Positions 1-6,797 of a DNA stretch of 64,000 bases are shown piece after piece. The stretch spans positions 1-64,000 of the forward strand of contig NZ_BMJV01000012.1 of the NCBI RefSeq assembly GCF_014643635.1, written 5' to 3'. The first letter of the stretch is position 1; the number at the start of each line of letters is the position of its first letter. The notes under the pieces are model-generated. The model ran no database searches, had not been told where the DNA came from, and worked only from the letters and a program-made list of their open reading frames with translations. Position numbers and translations under genes: made by a program. This DNA is from Salipiger pallidus (GTDB lineage: Bacteria > Pseudomonadota > Alphaproteobacteria > Rhodobacterales > Rhodobacteraceae).

Positions 1-20
1 ACAATGCTAACCTTCTCCAT
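1..20 (-). CDS. Start of a CDS running off the window
   Basis: A minus-strand ATG at 20 reads MEKVSI and leaves the window. It is kept because a strong Shine-Dalgarno stretch (GAGGAGGAAG, read on the minus strand) lies 6 bases upstream of it. Only six codons are visible, so no product can be named. It lies downstream of, and points the same way as, the plasmid genes at 153-5139 and may be in their operon. Confidence 0.5.
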
Positions 21-152
21 GGACGCTTCCTCCTCGTAGCGAATTTCGACACCGCTACCTTGGCACAGCGATGCCGTGAGGGGGCGTCCACACCATCAAG
101 AGGGCCGCCGGCCCGGCAGGGTATTGGCGATGCATGTTTGAGAAAGGGCGCG

Positions 153-746
153 TTACGCCGCCCTCCGGTCATCGATTTCCATCAGCGCATCGAGCGGCAC
201 GCGGTAGGGCTGCATGGCGTCAAAATCCTCGCAATTGCCACAGTTCTGCACGATCGCAAAGGTGTCGCAGGCATCCTTGAGGATGACCCTGAAGGTGCCA
301 CCGAGGCCCGAGGGCACTTCGTAGGTCCCGCCGATGAGATAGTCCGAGGCCCGGCGCACGAAGACGCGGATGCTGTGGCCATCGGTGGCGAGCCGGATGG
401 CCCCTCGCCCCCGGTCGATGAGCACCTGCACGTCATCCAGGATGTCGGTGTAAAACTGGCCGGTCAGATCGCGAAACGCCATGCGGCGCTGCGCCATCCA
501 GTCGGTGTCCCGAAACGGGTTCATGCCGTCGGCGAAGGCGAAGGAGGGATCGGCCTGCTCGGTGGTAACGATACGGGTGGTCGTGCCATCGATGCCGTTT
601 GAGCGCAGATGCACACCATTGCCGACGATGAGGATCAGGGCCGGCCTGTCCACGGGCCCGTTCCAGTTGGGCAGGAAGGTCTTGCAGGCACGCGCATGTG
701 CGATTTGCGCCGCAACAGCGGAGGCAGAGAACTTGAGAATAGCCAT
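153..746 (-). CDS. DUF3085-like plasmid protein
   Basis: A 197-residue soluble protein of unknown function. The start at 746 (MAILKFSAS) is preferred over the longer frame, whose first 50 residues are Arg-rich and overlap the ParB-like gene. The segment around residues 35-50 (LILIVGNGVHLRSNG) followed by FADGMNPF and a W-x5-RRMAF stretch resembles the DUF3085 family found next to ArdC-type genes on alphaproteobacterial plasmids. No catalytic motif is evident. It follows the ParB-like gene at a gap of about 75 bp, probably in the same transcript. The family match is from memory. Confidence 0.5.
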   Translation of the reverse strand: MAILKFSASAVAAQIAHARACKTFLPNWNGPVDRPALILIVGNGVHLRSNGIDGTTTRIVTTEQADPSFAFADGMNPFRDTDWMAQRRMAFRDLTGQFYTDILDDVQVLIDRGRGAIRLATDGHSIRVFVRRASDYLIGGTYEVPSGLGGTFRVILKDACDTFAIVQNCGNCEDFDAMQPYRVPLDALMEIDDRRAA

Positions 747-822
747 GGGGATGTCTTTCTGTTCGGTTTGGAAGGGTCGACCCGCGCGGGCGGCATGGTC
801 CACGCGCGGGTCGCGTGAGGAC

Positions 823-2805
823 TCAGGCCGCTTGCGCGATGTCGCCGTCAGGCTCCGGGGTTTCCGCCGCGGGCTCCGCCTCATCACAGGCGACACCGGC
901 TGTCTGCATCATGGGCGGGCACCAGGCGGCCACGGCAGCGCGCTGCGCGTCCGTGAGCGTGGCGAAGGGCTCGGCGAAGAGCTTGTCACAAAAGGCGACG
1001 ATCTCCTTCTTGCTCGACGAGGCCAGCGTCACCGCCTCCTGGGCGAGACCCAGATCCTCGCCGAGGATCTTCAGGAGCCAAGCCTTCTTGAAGCGGTTGA
1101 AGAGCGCCGCATTCGGCGTCCAGTGGGAGCGGATGTCGGGCATGATCTCGATCTCGAACGCATGCATCAGGCTGTCGCGCTGGCGGTCCCGCGCGAAGCA
1201 GGACTGCGTGGTGCTGGCCGTGGCATAGGCCACGAGCTTGGCCTTTTCGCCTGCCTCCAGCGCGCGAAACGCCGCGAACTGATCGGCGGGCGCGCGGGTG
1301 TCATCGAGCCAGGAGAGGTCCAGCGCCTCATGCGCCGCCGCCACCTGCTCGAGCGAGGTTGCGTCGATCTCGTCCATCTTGGCATGGCTGCGGTATTCCT
1401 TGCGGGCATCGATCTTGATCGCCTGCGTGACACTCATGCCGCTGGCCAGAACGTCGCTCACCAGCTTGAAGAGCGTCAGATCGAGCGTAGCTTCCGGATG
1501 CAGCGCCATCGCGGCCCCAAGCGCCATGGCTCGCTCGGTCTTGAGGTCCTCAGCCAGTGAGGCCGGATAGGTGATTTCGCCGGCGTCTGGGGCCTCCTCC
1601 CCGGTCGGGCTAGCCGAGGAGCCGCGCGCGCCCTCCTTTTTGACGGTGTCTTCCGGGCGGACGAGGCCAACATGGAGGGTCACCTGCCCGCCCGACCAGG
1701 ACGCGATTACCCCAGACCGCGCGAGGTCCTCGGCGCTGTAGGCCTCCTGCAGGTCGCGGGCTTCCTCTTCCAAGGCGTCCACGCGCTCGTAAAGCGCGTT
1801 GTAGGCACCGTCCTCGAGCCCCTCATCCTCCATCTCGAGCTGCAGTTTCTCAAGCTCGGCGGCGATCTCATCGATGCGTTTTTGCGCAGCCTCATCCGGT
1901 TCGATCGGGCCGGGATAGACGCGGCCGTAGTCGGCCATGGTCGCGTAATCATAGCGGACCATCGCATCGGCCCAGGCAAAGCCCAGCCTCATACGCGCCT
2001 CTTCGGCAGCGGCACCGAGCTTCTCGAGCAAGATGGTCTCGACCAGAGCGGCATCCTCGAGCACGGAATGCTCTTCCAGAAGGTCAGCGGCGACAGCGCC
2101 GCCGCGCGCCTCGTAGTCTTCGCGCACGAAAGCTCCGATATCGTCACTGACCTGCACGCCGCGGGATTTGAGCGCCTGGCGGACCGTATAGGCCTGCAGG
2201 TAGCTATCTTCCTTGGTGAGCGCCTCGAAGACTTCGCGCTGCACCTCCTGGCTCGGATGCTCCGCAAAGGCCTTCATCGTGTCGAGCGTGATGGTCTTAG
2301 CCCGGGCCGCAGCGCGAATGTCGGGGTGGATCAGACCGTAGCGCAACCGGCCTTTCACGGCCGCCACCGTGGTGCCGAAGGTCTTGGCGATCGTCTCGGG
2401 CGTCTGGCCGTCGACTTCCATCATCCGGGCGAAAGCCTCGAACTCGTCGATGGCGTTCATGGGGGCCTGGGTGATGTTCTCGGCGAGGGACAGCGCCGTC
2501 GTCACGTCGCAATCCTCGGGCACAAGGCGGCAGTCGACCTTGGTTTTCGCGGTGAACCCCTTCTCGCTCTTGTCCGCGACCAGCTCCTTCAGGGCTGCAT
2601 GGCGCCGTCCACCGGCCAGCACGGCGTATTTGCCGTCGAACTTCTGGACGAGGAGCGGCTGCAGGAGGCCCAGCACAGCGATGCTGGCCTTCAGATGCGC
2701 GATGTTCTCGGGGTCATAGGTTTCCGGCGCGTTGCTGCGCACATTGGCGGCATGCGGGACGAGATCGCCGATAGCGACGGTGAGGGGGGCAAAACTTGTG
2801 GTCAT
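823..2805 (-). CDS. Long ParB/RepB/Spo0J-family protein
   Basis: A 660-residue protein. Residues 5-110 form a ParB N-terminal domain: a LVPHAANVR start, then LGLLQPLLV, the GGRRHAALKEL box, and a LAENITQAPM/EFEAFARM stretch that is the usual lead into the helix-turn-helix (residues 120-175, with TIAKTFGTTVAAVKGRL). The remaining ~450 residues are acidic and coiled-coil prone, much longer than chromosomal ParB (about 300). Proteins of this size are common on large Rhodobacteraceae plasmids beside ArdC genes, where they are not the replicon's own ParB. True partitioning here is more likely done by repAB at 20-22 kb, so this may be an accessory DNA-binding protein. Several structured repeats precede the start (2836-2923). 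Confidence 0.85.
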   Translation of the reverse strand: MTTSFAPLTVAIGDLVPHAANVRSNAPETYDPENIAHLKASIAVLGLLQPLLVQKFDGKYAVLAGGRRHAALKELVADKSEKGFTAKTKVDCRLVPEDCDVTTALSLAENITQAPMNAIDEFEAFARMMEVDGQTPETIAKTFGTTVAAVKGRLRYGLIHPDIRAAARAKTITLDTMKAFAEHPSQEVQREVFEALTKEDSYLQAYTVRQALKSRGVQVSDDIGAFVREDYEARGGAVAADLLEEHSVLEDAALVETILLEKLGAAAEEARMRLGFAWADAMVRYDYATMADYGRVYPGPIEPDEAAQKRIDEIAAELEKLQLEMEDEGLEDGAYNALYERVDALEEEARDLQEAYSAEDLARSGVIASWSGGQVTLHVGLVRPEDTVKKEGARGSSASPTGEEAPDAGEITYPASLAEDLKTERAMALGAAMALHPEATLDLTLFKLVSDVLASGMSVTQAIKIDARKEYRSHAKMDEIDATSLEQVAAAHEALDLSWLDDTRAPADQFAAFRALEAGEKAKLVAYATASTTQSCFARDRQRDSLMHAFEIEIMPDIRSHWTPNAALFNRFKKAWLLKILGEDLGLAQEAVTLASSSKKEIVAFCDKLFAEPFATLTDAQRAAVAAWCPPMMQTAGVACDEAEPAAETPEPDGDIAQAA

Positions 2806-2835
2806 GGGATATCCTTCCAGATGGGTTAGGTGTGG

Positions 2836-2877
2836 CCCGCGCCTCTACGCGCGGGACCAATCCCCGGCTTCGGGGAT
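2836..2877. repeat. Two short hairpins ahead of the ParB-like gene
   Basis: CCCGCG (2836-2841) pairs with CGCGGG (2850-2855), and ATCCCCG (2860-2866) pairs with CGGGGAT (2871-2877). Both lie in the 5' leader of the ParB-like gene, just upstream of its start at 2805. They may affect translation or be part of the terminator array that closes the upstream operon. Confidence 0.45.
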
Positions 2878-2884
2878 CACCACG

Positions 2885-2923
2885 AAAAAAGGCCCGCTTT
2901 GCCTTTTTTGGGGGCAGCGGGCC
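2885..2923 (-). terminator. Hairpin terminator after the ArdC/DUF3768 genes
   Basis: AAAAAAGGC (2885-2893) pairs with GCCTTTTTT (2901-2909). Read on the minus strand the stem ends in a T run, as in a rho-independent terminator. An overlapping alternative pairing joins GGCCCGCT (2891-2898) to AGCGGGCC (2916-2923). It lies 42 bp past the DUF3768 stop and would separate that operon from the ParB-like gene. Confidence 0.6.
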
Positions 2924-2964
2924 TTAGTCGTCTGAGATGTCACGGGGAGGCGTCCCCTGCCCTT

Positions 2965-3354
2965 CTACCAGTCGCGCGCCAGCATGACGGTCAGTACGCG
3001 CATTGTGGTCACGGGATTGCCCGGGGTCTCGGCCCCGTAGCGGAAATCCGAATCCGCTTCATAGAGATCGATTTTCCAGAACACGGTCTCGCCCCGGATC
3101 TCGACCGCTCCGAAATCATGCCATCCCTCGGGATCATTGTCCTGCTCAAAGGTGGTAAACTCACCGGTGGCTTTCACCGCCTCGGCCATAAAGCCGTCAC
3201 CGGCCTCCATGAGCGAGCGGGTGACATGCATCCGGCCTTGGATGGGCTGCGCGGGCGGCACTCCAAGGCACGCGAGCTTGCGGAACGCGTCGTTCTGCGC
3301 GGCGATCACACTCGGATCCGGGCATTCTGTCTGGGGCTGTGCAGTGATGGTCAT
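2965..3354 (-). CDS. DUF3768 protein
   Basis: A 129-residue protein. The arrangement IAAQNDAFRK near residue 17, FTTFEQDNDPEGWHDFGAVE (about 66-85), FWKIDLYE (about 91-98) and the C-terminal TTMRVLTVMLARDW matches the plasmid family DUF3768. Its function is unknown; members cluster with ArdC and ParB-like genes on alphaproteobacterial plasmids, as here. A good ribosome site (AAAGGAGA) precedes the ATG at 3354. It lies about 90 bp after the small gene at 3442, probably in the same operon. Confidence 0.8.
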   Translation of the reverse strand: MTITAQPQTECPDPSVIAAQNDAFRKLACLGVPPAQPIQGRMHVTRSLMEAGDGFMAEAVKATGEFTTFEQDNDPEGWHDFGAVEIRGETVFWKIDLYEADSDFRYGAETPGNPVTTMRVLTVMLARDW

Positions 3355-3441
3355 AGGGCTCTCCTTTGAGAAGTTGAAACACCCTTCCCAAAGCCTGCTT
3401 TTTCTTTTCTGCTTGGCGGAAGGACCGAAGCAGAAGGTGCC

Positions 3442-3651
3442 CTACCCGAACAGCCCCTTGGGTCTGTAATTCGGGTTAGGGATGGTTTCGATCCAGCCGC
3501 CTTGGTGCTTGATGCTCTCGAGCGCTGCCGAGAGCGGATAAGCACCCTCGGACGGGCTCCACCAATAGGCACCGCGCTTGAAGGTGATGATCTTGCGGCG
3601 GCCGTCTTCAAAGCAGGCCACCCGCAGCGCCTTGGGTTCCTTGCGTGACAT
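3442..3651 (-). CDS. Small plasmid protein, unknown
   Basis: A 69-residue basic protein (MSRKEPKALR, then a Trp/Tyr-rich RGAYWWSPSEGAYPLSAAL segment). A ribosome site (CGGAG) lies 6 bases before the ATG. It sits 23 bp after the ArdC-like gene in the same orientation, so co-transcription is likely. I do not recognise a domain. Confidence 0.55.
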   Translation of the reverse strand: MSRKEPKALRVACFEDGRRKIITFKRGAYWWSPSEGAYPLSAALESIKHQGGWIETIPNPNYRPKGLFG

Positions 3652-3674
3652 GCGAGTCTCCGTTCTCCGTGTGG

Positions 3675-4613
3675 TCAGGCGGCCTCGGCACTGCGCCCTG
3701 CCCTGCCCACCTCCGATCTGGCGATCAGATAGTCGCAGGCGCGCTGCGCATCGGCGGCATGGCGGAAGATCGCACCCTTGTCCGACCGAAGAACGCGCAA
3801 CCAGTTGTGGAGGTAGGCGGCATTCATCTCGAGCGTATGCGCCGTGAAGCCGAGCGTCTGACCCAGGAACACCGAGGTCAGTTCCGCGACGATCTCCTCG
3901 CGCGCATAGGACGTGTTGCCAAACTTCGAGAACCCGAAATCACGGTTCAGTCGATGTGGGGCTTTCGTGGCATGGGCCAGCTCATGGGCCCAGACCCCGT
4001 AGAAATTGCGCGGGTCCTGGAACCGCGTGATGGATGGCATATAGACCTTGTCCACGGGGGGCAAATAGTACGCCTCCGTGCCCGTGAAGACGGTTGTGAT
4101 GTCGATGGCATCGAAAAACGCCTGCATGTGCGGGATCGGCTCGGACGGCGGATGCTCGGGTACGGGCTCCGGGTCAGGGTAGAAACTGTCGGGCAGGCCA
4201 TCGATCTGGCAGGCATTGAACACGCGATAGGATTTCTGGAAGCGGAAGATGCGGGCTTCCTCGGAGCGATCATCGCCATCGCTGCGGTCGTCCTCGCCGC
4301 CCGCGTCTTTCCGGCTTTGGCCGTAATAGACGACGACAGAGGATTTCTCGCCCTTGCGGACCTTTGCGTCCAACGCATTGGCCTGAGGCAGAGTCATCCA
4401 GAAGGGAGAGCTGTGGCCCGCCATCACGGTCCGCATCGTCAGCAGGAAGTTGTTCACCCCCTGGTAGGGTTCGCCGCCCACGCGCAGGGGGCGTGAGCTG
4501 CCGCCTGCGGTCCAGGGCTTGCGCCACGGCAGGACGCCGCGCTCGATGATGCGGATGATTTCGTTTGTGATGACCTCGGAGGCATCGAATTTGGGCGTGC
4601 GGGATCGGGCCAT
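3675..4613 (-). CDS. ardC: ArdC-like antirestriction/zincin protein
   Basis: A 312-residue protein with the two-part ArdC architecture. The N-terminal half (residues 10-135) carries the ssDNA-binding domain pattern: ITNEIIRIIERGVLPWRKPW, YQGVNNFLL, FWMTLPQA, KGEKSSVVVYYG. The C-terminal half holds a zinc-metallopeptidase helix with HELAH at residues 210-214 and downstream YAREEIVAELTSVFL, which supplies a Glu ligand candidate. ArdC proteins of conjugative plasmids protect incoming single-stranded DNA from host nucleases. An AAAGGA ribosome site precedes the ATG. No conjugation genes are visible in the window, so the transfer context is not shown. Confidence 0.85.
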   Translation of the reverse strand: MARSRTPKFDASEVITNEIIRIIERGVLPWRKPWTAGGSSRPLRVGGEPYQGVNNFLLTMRTVMAGHSSPFWMTLPQANALDAKVRKGEKSSVVVYYGQSRKDAGGEDDRSDGDDRSEEARIFRFQKSYRVFNACQIDGLPDSFYPDPEPVPEHPPSEPIPHMQAFFDAIDITTVFTGTEAYYLPPVDKVYMPSITRFQDPRNFYGVWAHELAHATKAPHRLNRDFGFSKFGNTSYAREEIVAELTSVFLGQTLGFTAHTLEMNAAYLHNWLRVLRSDKGAIFRHAADAQRACDYLIARSEVGRAGRSAEAA

Positions 4614-4653
4614 GGCTGGCGTCCTTTCGAGTTTTGGTGAGAGGGAGTGGTGA

Positions 4654-5139
4654 CTAGGTTGACCGACAGAGCCGCGGATCGTTGGTGATGCTCGCGCCGA
4701 GCTGTTCGGCCATGTCGATGTAGGTGGTCAGCGACACGGACCTGCCGGGACCCGAAGGTTCAGAGTCGTCCGATCCGTCCCGCGCCACCCGCGGCAGGTT
4801 CGCGAAGGCGATGACATCGGTGACGGGTCGGATATCGATGAACGGGGTCCCTTGTGCGACCGCGAGGGCGGCCAAGGGAAAGCGCTTGATCGGCGCGAAG
4901 GTCGACACGGTGGTCCAACCGAGATGGAGGAATGTCCCGCCCTCCCCGCAGATCACATGCGCGTTAGGCAACAGCGCCGCCTGCTTCAGATAACCGAGAT
5001 CACGTAGGACGGTCTCGCGCTCGCGCCGTTGTGCCTGCCCCGTCTGGCCGGTTCGGCGTAGTTCCTTGTGTCGCCACCACGAGGCAGCGGTCGCGCGCAA
5101 TACGCGCAAGACACCTGTTTGCATGAGAATGCCCTTCAT
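4654..5139 (-). CDS. Hypothetical protein
   Basis: A 161-residue protein with a basic N-terminal helix (residues 9-45, Trp/Arg-rich) and a mixed alpha/beta body (LPNAHVICGEGGTFLHLGWTTVSTF). No recognised domain. Either ATG 5139 or the next one at 5124 could be the start; neither has a strong ribosome site. Same orientation as ardC, 40 bp upstream of it, so probably its operon leader gene. Confidence 0.45.
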   Translation of the reverse strand: MKGILMQTGVLRVLRATAASWWRHKELRRTGQTGQAQRRERETVLRDLGYLKQAALLPNAHVICGEGGTFLHLGWTTVSTFAPIKRFPLAALAVAQGTPFIDIRPVTDVIAFANLPRVARDGSDDSEPSGPGRSVSLTTYIDMAEQLGASITNDPRLCRST

Positions 5140-5476
5140 CCGGAACGGCAGACCGGAATCCGGCCCGGACCCATCTGAGGGACCTCAAAGGCCCTCATCC
5201 GTCAGTCACAAAACCCGAAGAACACTTTCACTCTTTAGGGATCTGATGCCGAGGAGCGTTAAATGCAAAGCTCATGAGAACGTAGGATCCTCCACTTTCC
5301 GGCATCAGACCCCAATGAGGAACAGGATCAGGCCCGGACACCCTCTTTCGGGCATCCTCAGGCCTGACCTCCCCCGGCCCTCCTCTTCCTCTCAAACCCC
5401 ATGATTTCCGCAGGTGGCTTGATTTTGTTCCTGTTATGTTCTATGTTGAAAGCCACGCTAAGAAGGGAGATCCCCG
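5140..5476. other. Intergenic region with inverted repeat
   Basis: A 337-bp stretch without a convincing gene, between the leftward plasmid genes and the rightward gene at 5477. It holds a perfect 10-bp inverted repeat, TCTGATGCCG at 5242-5251 and CGGCATCAGA at 5300-5309, and repeated TCAGGCC words around 5325-5370, including the palindrome TCAGGCCTGA. Divergent promoters are expected here. Confidence 0.5.
5419..5447 (+). promoter_or_regulatory. Sigma-70-like promoter for the 5477 gene
   Basis: A -35 candidate TTGATT (5419-5424) is followed by a 17-bp spacer and a -10 candidate TATGTT (5442-5447), about 30 bp before the ATG at 5477. A ribosome site (AAGGGAG) lies at about 5463-5469. Confidence 0.45.
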
Positions 5477-5770
5477 ATGGAAAGCACCACTTACGCCCTG
5501 CCCGCGACGCCAAAGCAGATCGCCTATGCGCGCGCACTGGCCCTTCGCAACCAGACGCTTCTGCCGTGTGAGGTTCAGCAAGATCGGCGCTCCTTGAGCG
5601 CCTGGATCGACGCACAGGCCAAGCTGAAGCCGGGCACGCAGGACAGCCGCCCGACATCAAAGCAGGTCGCCTTTGCCGAGCGCCTCGCCCGCATCAAGCG
5701 CCGCGCCGTGCCGGACGAATGCTTCCGCGACAAGGAGCTGATGTCGAAGTGGATCGATGGGAACAAGTGA
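5477..5770 (+). CDS. Small protein with two internal repeats
   Basis: A 97-residue basic protein made of two copies of one unit: TPKQIAYARALA...CEVQQDRRSLSAWIDAQ (about residues 11-48) and TSKQVAFAERLA...CFRDKELMSKWIDGN (about 61-96). The shared core is x-KQ-x-A-x-A-x-x-LA ... Cys ... L-S-x-WID. I do not recognise a named family; the repeat suggests a small helical DNA- or protein-binding module. It has a plausible promoter and ribosome site. Confidence 0.6.
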   Translation: MESTTYALPATPKQIAYARALALRNQTLLPCEVQQDRRSLSAWIDAQAKLKPGTQDSRPTSKQVAFAERLARIKRRAVPDECFRDKELMSKWIDGNK

Positions 5771-5798
5771 AGCTGGGTAGACCCCGCGCTGATCGAGA

Positions 5799-5960
5799 TT
5801 ACTTCGGCCGATCGACAACGGATGCCCCGCCCGACTTGGCAAGCGCGATCAGGCTGGACTGGATTTTGGATGTGAAGACGGAACTGAACGTGCCGATGGG
5901 CGTGCGGTCCTCCCAGACAAAGGACCGCTCCAGAACATCGGTGTTGATCTCGTCCAGCAT
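5799..5960 (-). CDS. Small ORF, possible gene remnant
   Basis: A 53-codon minus-strand frame (MLDEINTDVLERSF...ASVVDRPK). Its composition looks protein-like, unlike the other frames of this gap, but no ribosome site is evident. It could be the 3' end of a lost gene or a small protein. Not recognised. Confidence 0.3.
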   Translation of the reverse strand: MLDEINTDVLERSFVWEDRTPIGTFSSVFTSKIQSSLIALAKSGGASVVDRPK

Positions 5961-5981
5961 GACCCATTTGCGGACATGGGT

Positions 5982-6089
5982 TTATGACCCCACGCGCTGC
6001 GACTCGATCTGTGGCACCTCGATGATCAGCACGATGTTGACGAGCGTTGCCGCAACAAGCAGCCGGAGCGGGGTTCTGGTACACCCCAT
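5982..6089 (-). CDS. Possible 35-residue single-pass membrane peptide
   Basis: This frame starts 6 bp after the VIT-family stop codon, with a TAGGAG ribosome site spaced 4 bases from its ATG. It encodes MGCTRTPLRL, one hydrophobic helix (LLVAATLVNIVLIIEV) and a short polar tail. The tight coupling to the VIT gene suggests it is translated, but it may be a truncated remnant because the DNA beyond it looks decayed. Confidence 0.35.
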   Translation of the reverse strand: MGCTRTPLRLLVAATLVNIVLIIEVPQIESQRVGS

Positions 6090-6095
6090 TAACTC

Positions 6096-6797
6096 CTAGC
6101 CTACGGCGACCCCGAACAGCGCACCGACCCCGGCTGTCGCCGCCATTGCAAGCGCTCCCCATAGCGTGACCCGCGTGGCCCCACGGACGACGCCTGCGCC
6201 GCCGGCCGAAGCGCCCAATCCGCCAAGAACCGCAAGGCCAAGGATCGTCGATCCCGCCACCAGGGGAGCGATCTGCGCCTCCGAGACCAGCAGCACGACG
6301 ATCAGGGGCAGCACCGCCCCAACGGCGAAGGTCAGTGCGGACACCAGAGCCGCCTGGACAGGGCGGGCGGTAACGGTTTCCGAAATGCCGAGCTCGTCGC
6401 GCGCATGCGATCCGAGCGCGTCACGTTCAGTCAGTTGCACGGCAACCTTTTCCGCCAGGTCGCGGTCCAGCCCCCTTTCAACATAAATCCGGGTTAGTTC
6501 CTCGAGCTCGGCCTCGGGCGTTTCCTCGAGTTCACGGCTCTCTCGGGCGAGGTCCGCCTGTTCGGCGTCAGTTTGCGAGCTGACCGAGACATACTCCCCC
6601 GCCGCCATCGACATCGCGCCAGCCATAAGCCCGGCCAGCCCGGCGATCATGACCTCGGGCTTGCCGGACCCGGCTGCGGCGACGCCGACGACGAGGCTCG
6701 CGGTCGAGACAAGACCATCGTTGGCGCCGAGAACGGCGGCCCGCAGCCAGCCGATGCGATGCACCATATGGATTTCAGAATGTGATAGACGGCTCAT
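6096..6797 (-). CDS. VIT1/CCC1-family iron/manganese transporter
   Basis: A 233-residue membrane protein. Residues 14-70 hold the family signature (WLRAAVLGANDGLVSTASLVVGVAAA, then LMAGAMSMAAGEYVSVSSQTD), a hydrophilic cytosolic helix pair follows (about 75-135, Glu-rich, matching the metal-binding domain of plant VIT1), and three further membrane segments end the protein. Known VIT/CCC1 members move Fe2+ or Mn2+ out of the cytosol. Its ATG overlaps the stop of the upstream P-type ATPase (ATGA), so the two are translationally coupled and probably act on the same metal. Confidence 0.85.
   Translation of the reverse strand: MSRLSHSEIHMVHRIGWLRAAVLGANDGLVSTASLVVGVAAAGSGKPEVMIAGLAGLMAGAMSMAAGEYVSVSSQTDAEQADLARESRELEETPEAELEELTRIYVERGLDRDLAEKVAVQLTERDALGSHARDELGISETVTARPVQAALVSALTFAVGAVLPLIVVLLVSEAQIAPLVAGSTILGLAVLGGLGASAGGAGVVRGATRVTLWGALAMAATAGVGALFGVAVG

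Noticed and set aside
1672-2829. A 385-codon plus-strand frame opposite the ParB-like gene
   Set aside because: Antisense shadow; the minus-strand ParB motifs are unambiguous.
5575-6162. A 195-codon minus-strand frame
   Set aside because: Its composition is Arg/Cys/His-rich and it crosses the end of the VIT gene; two shorter frames in the gap look more protein-like.
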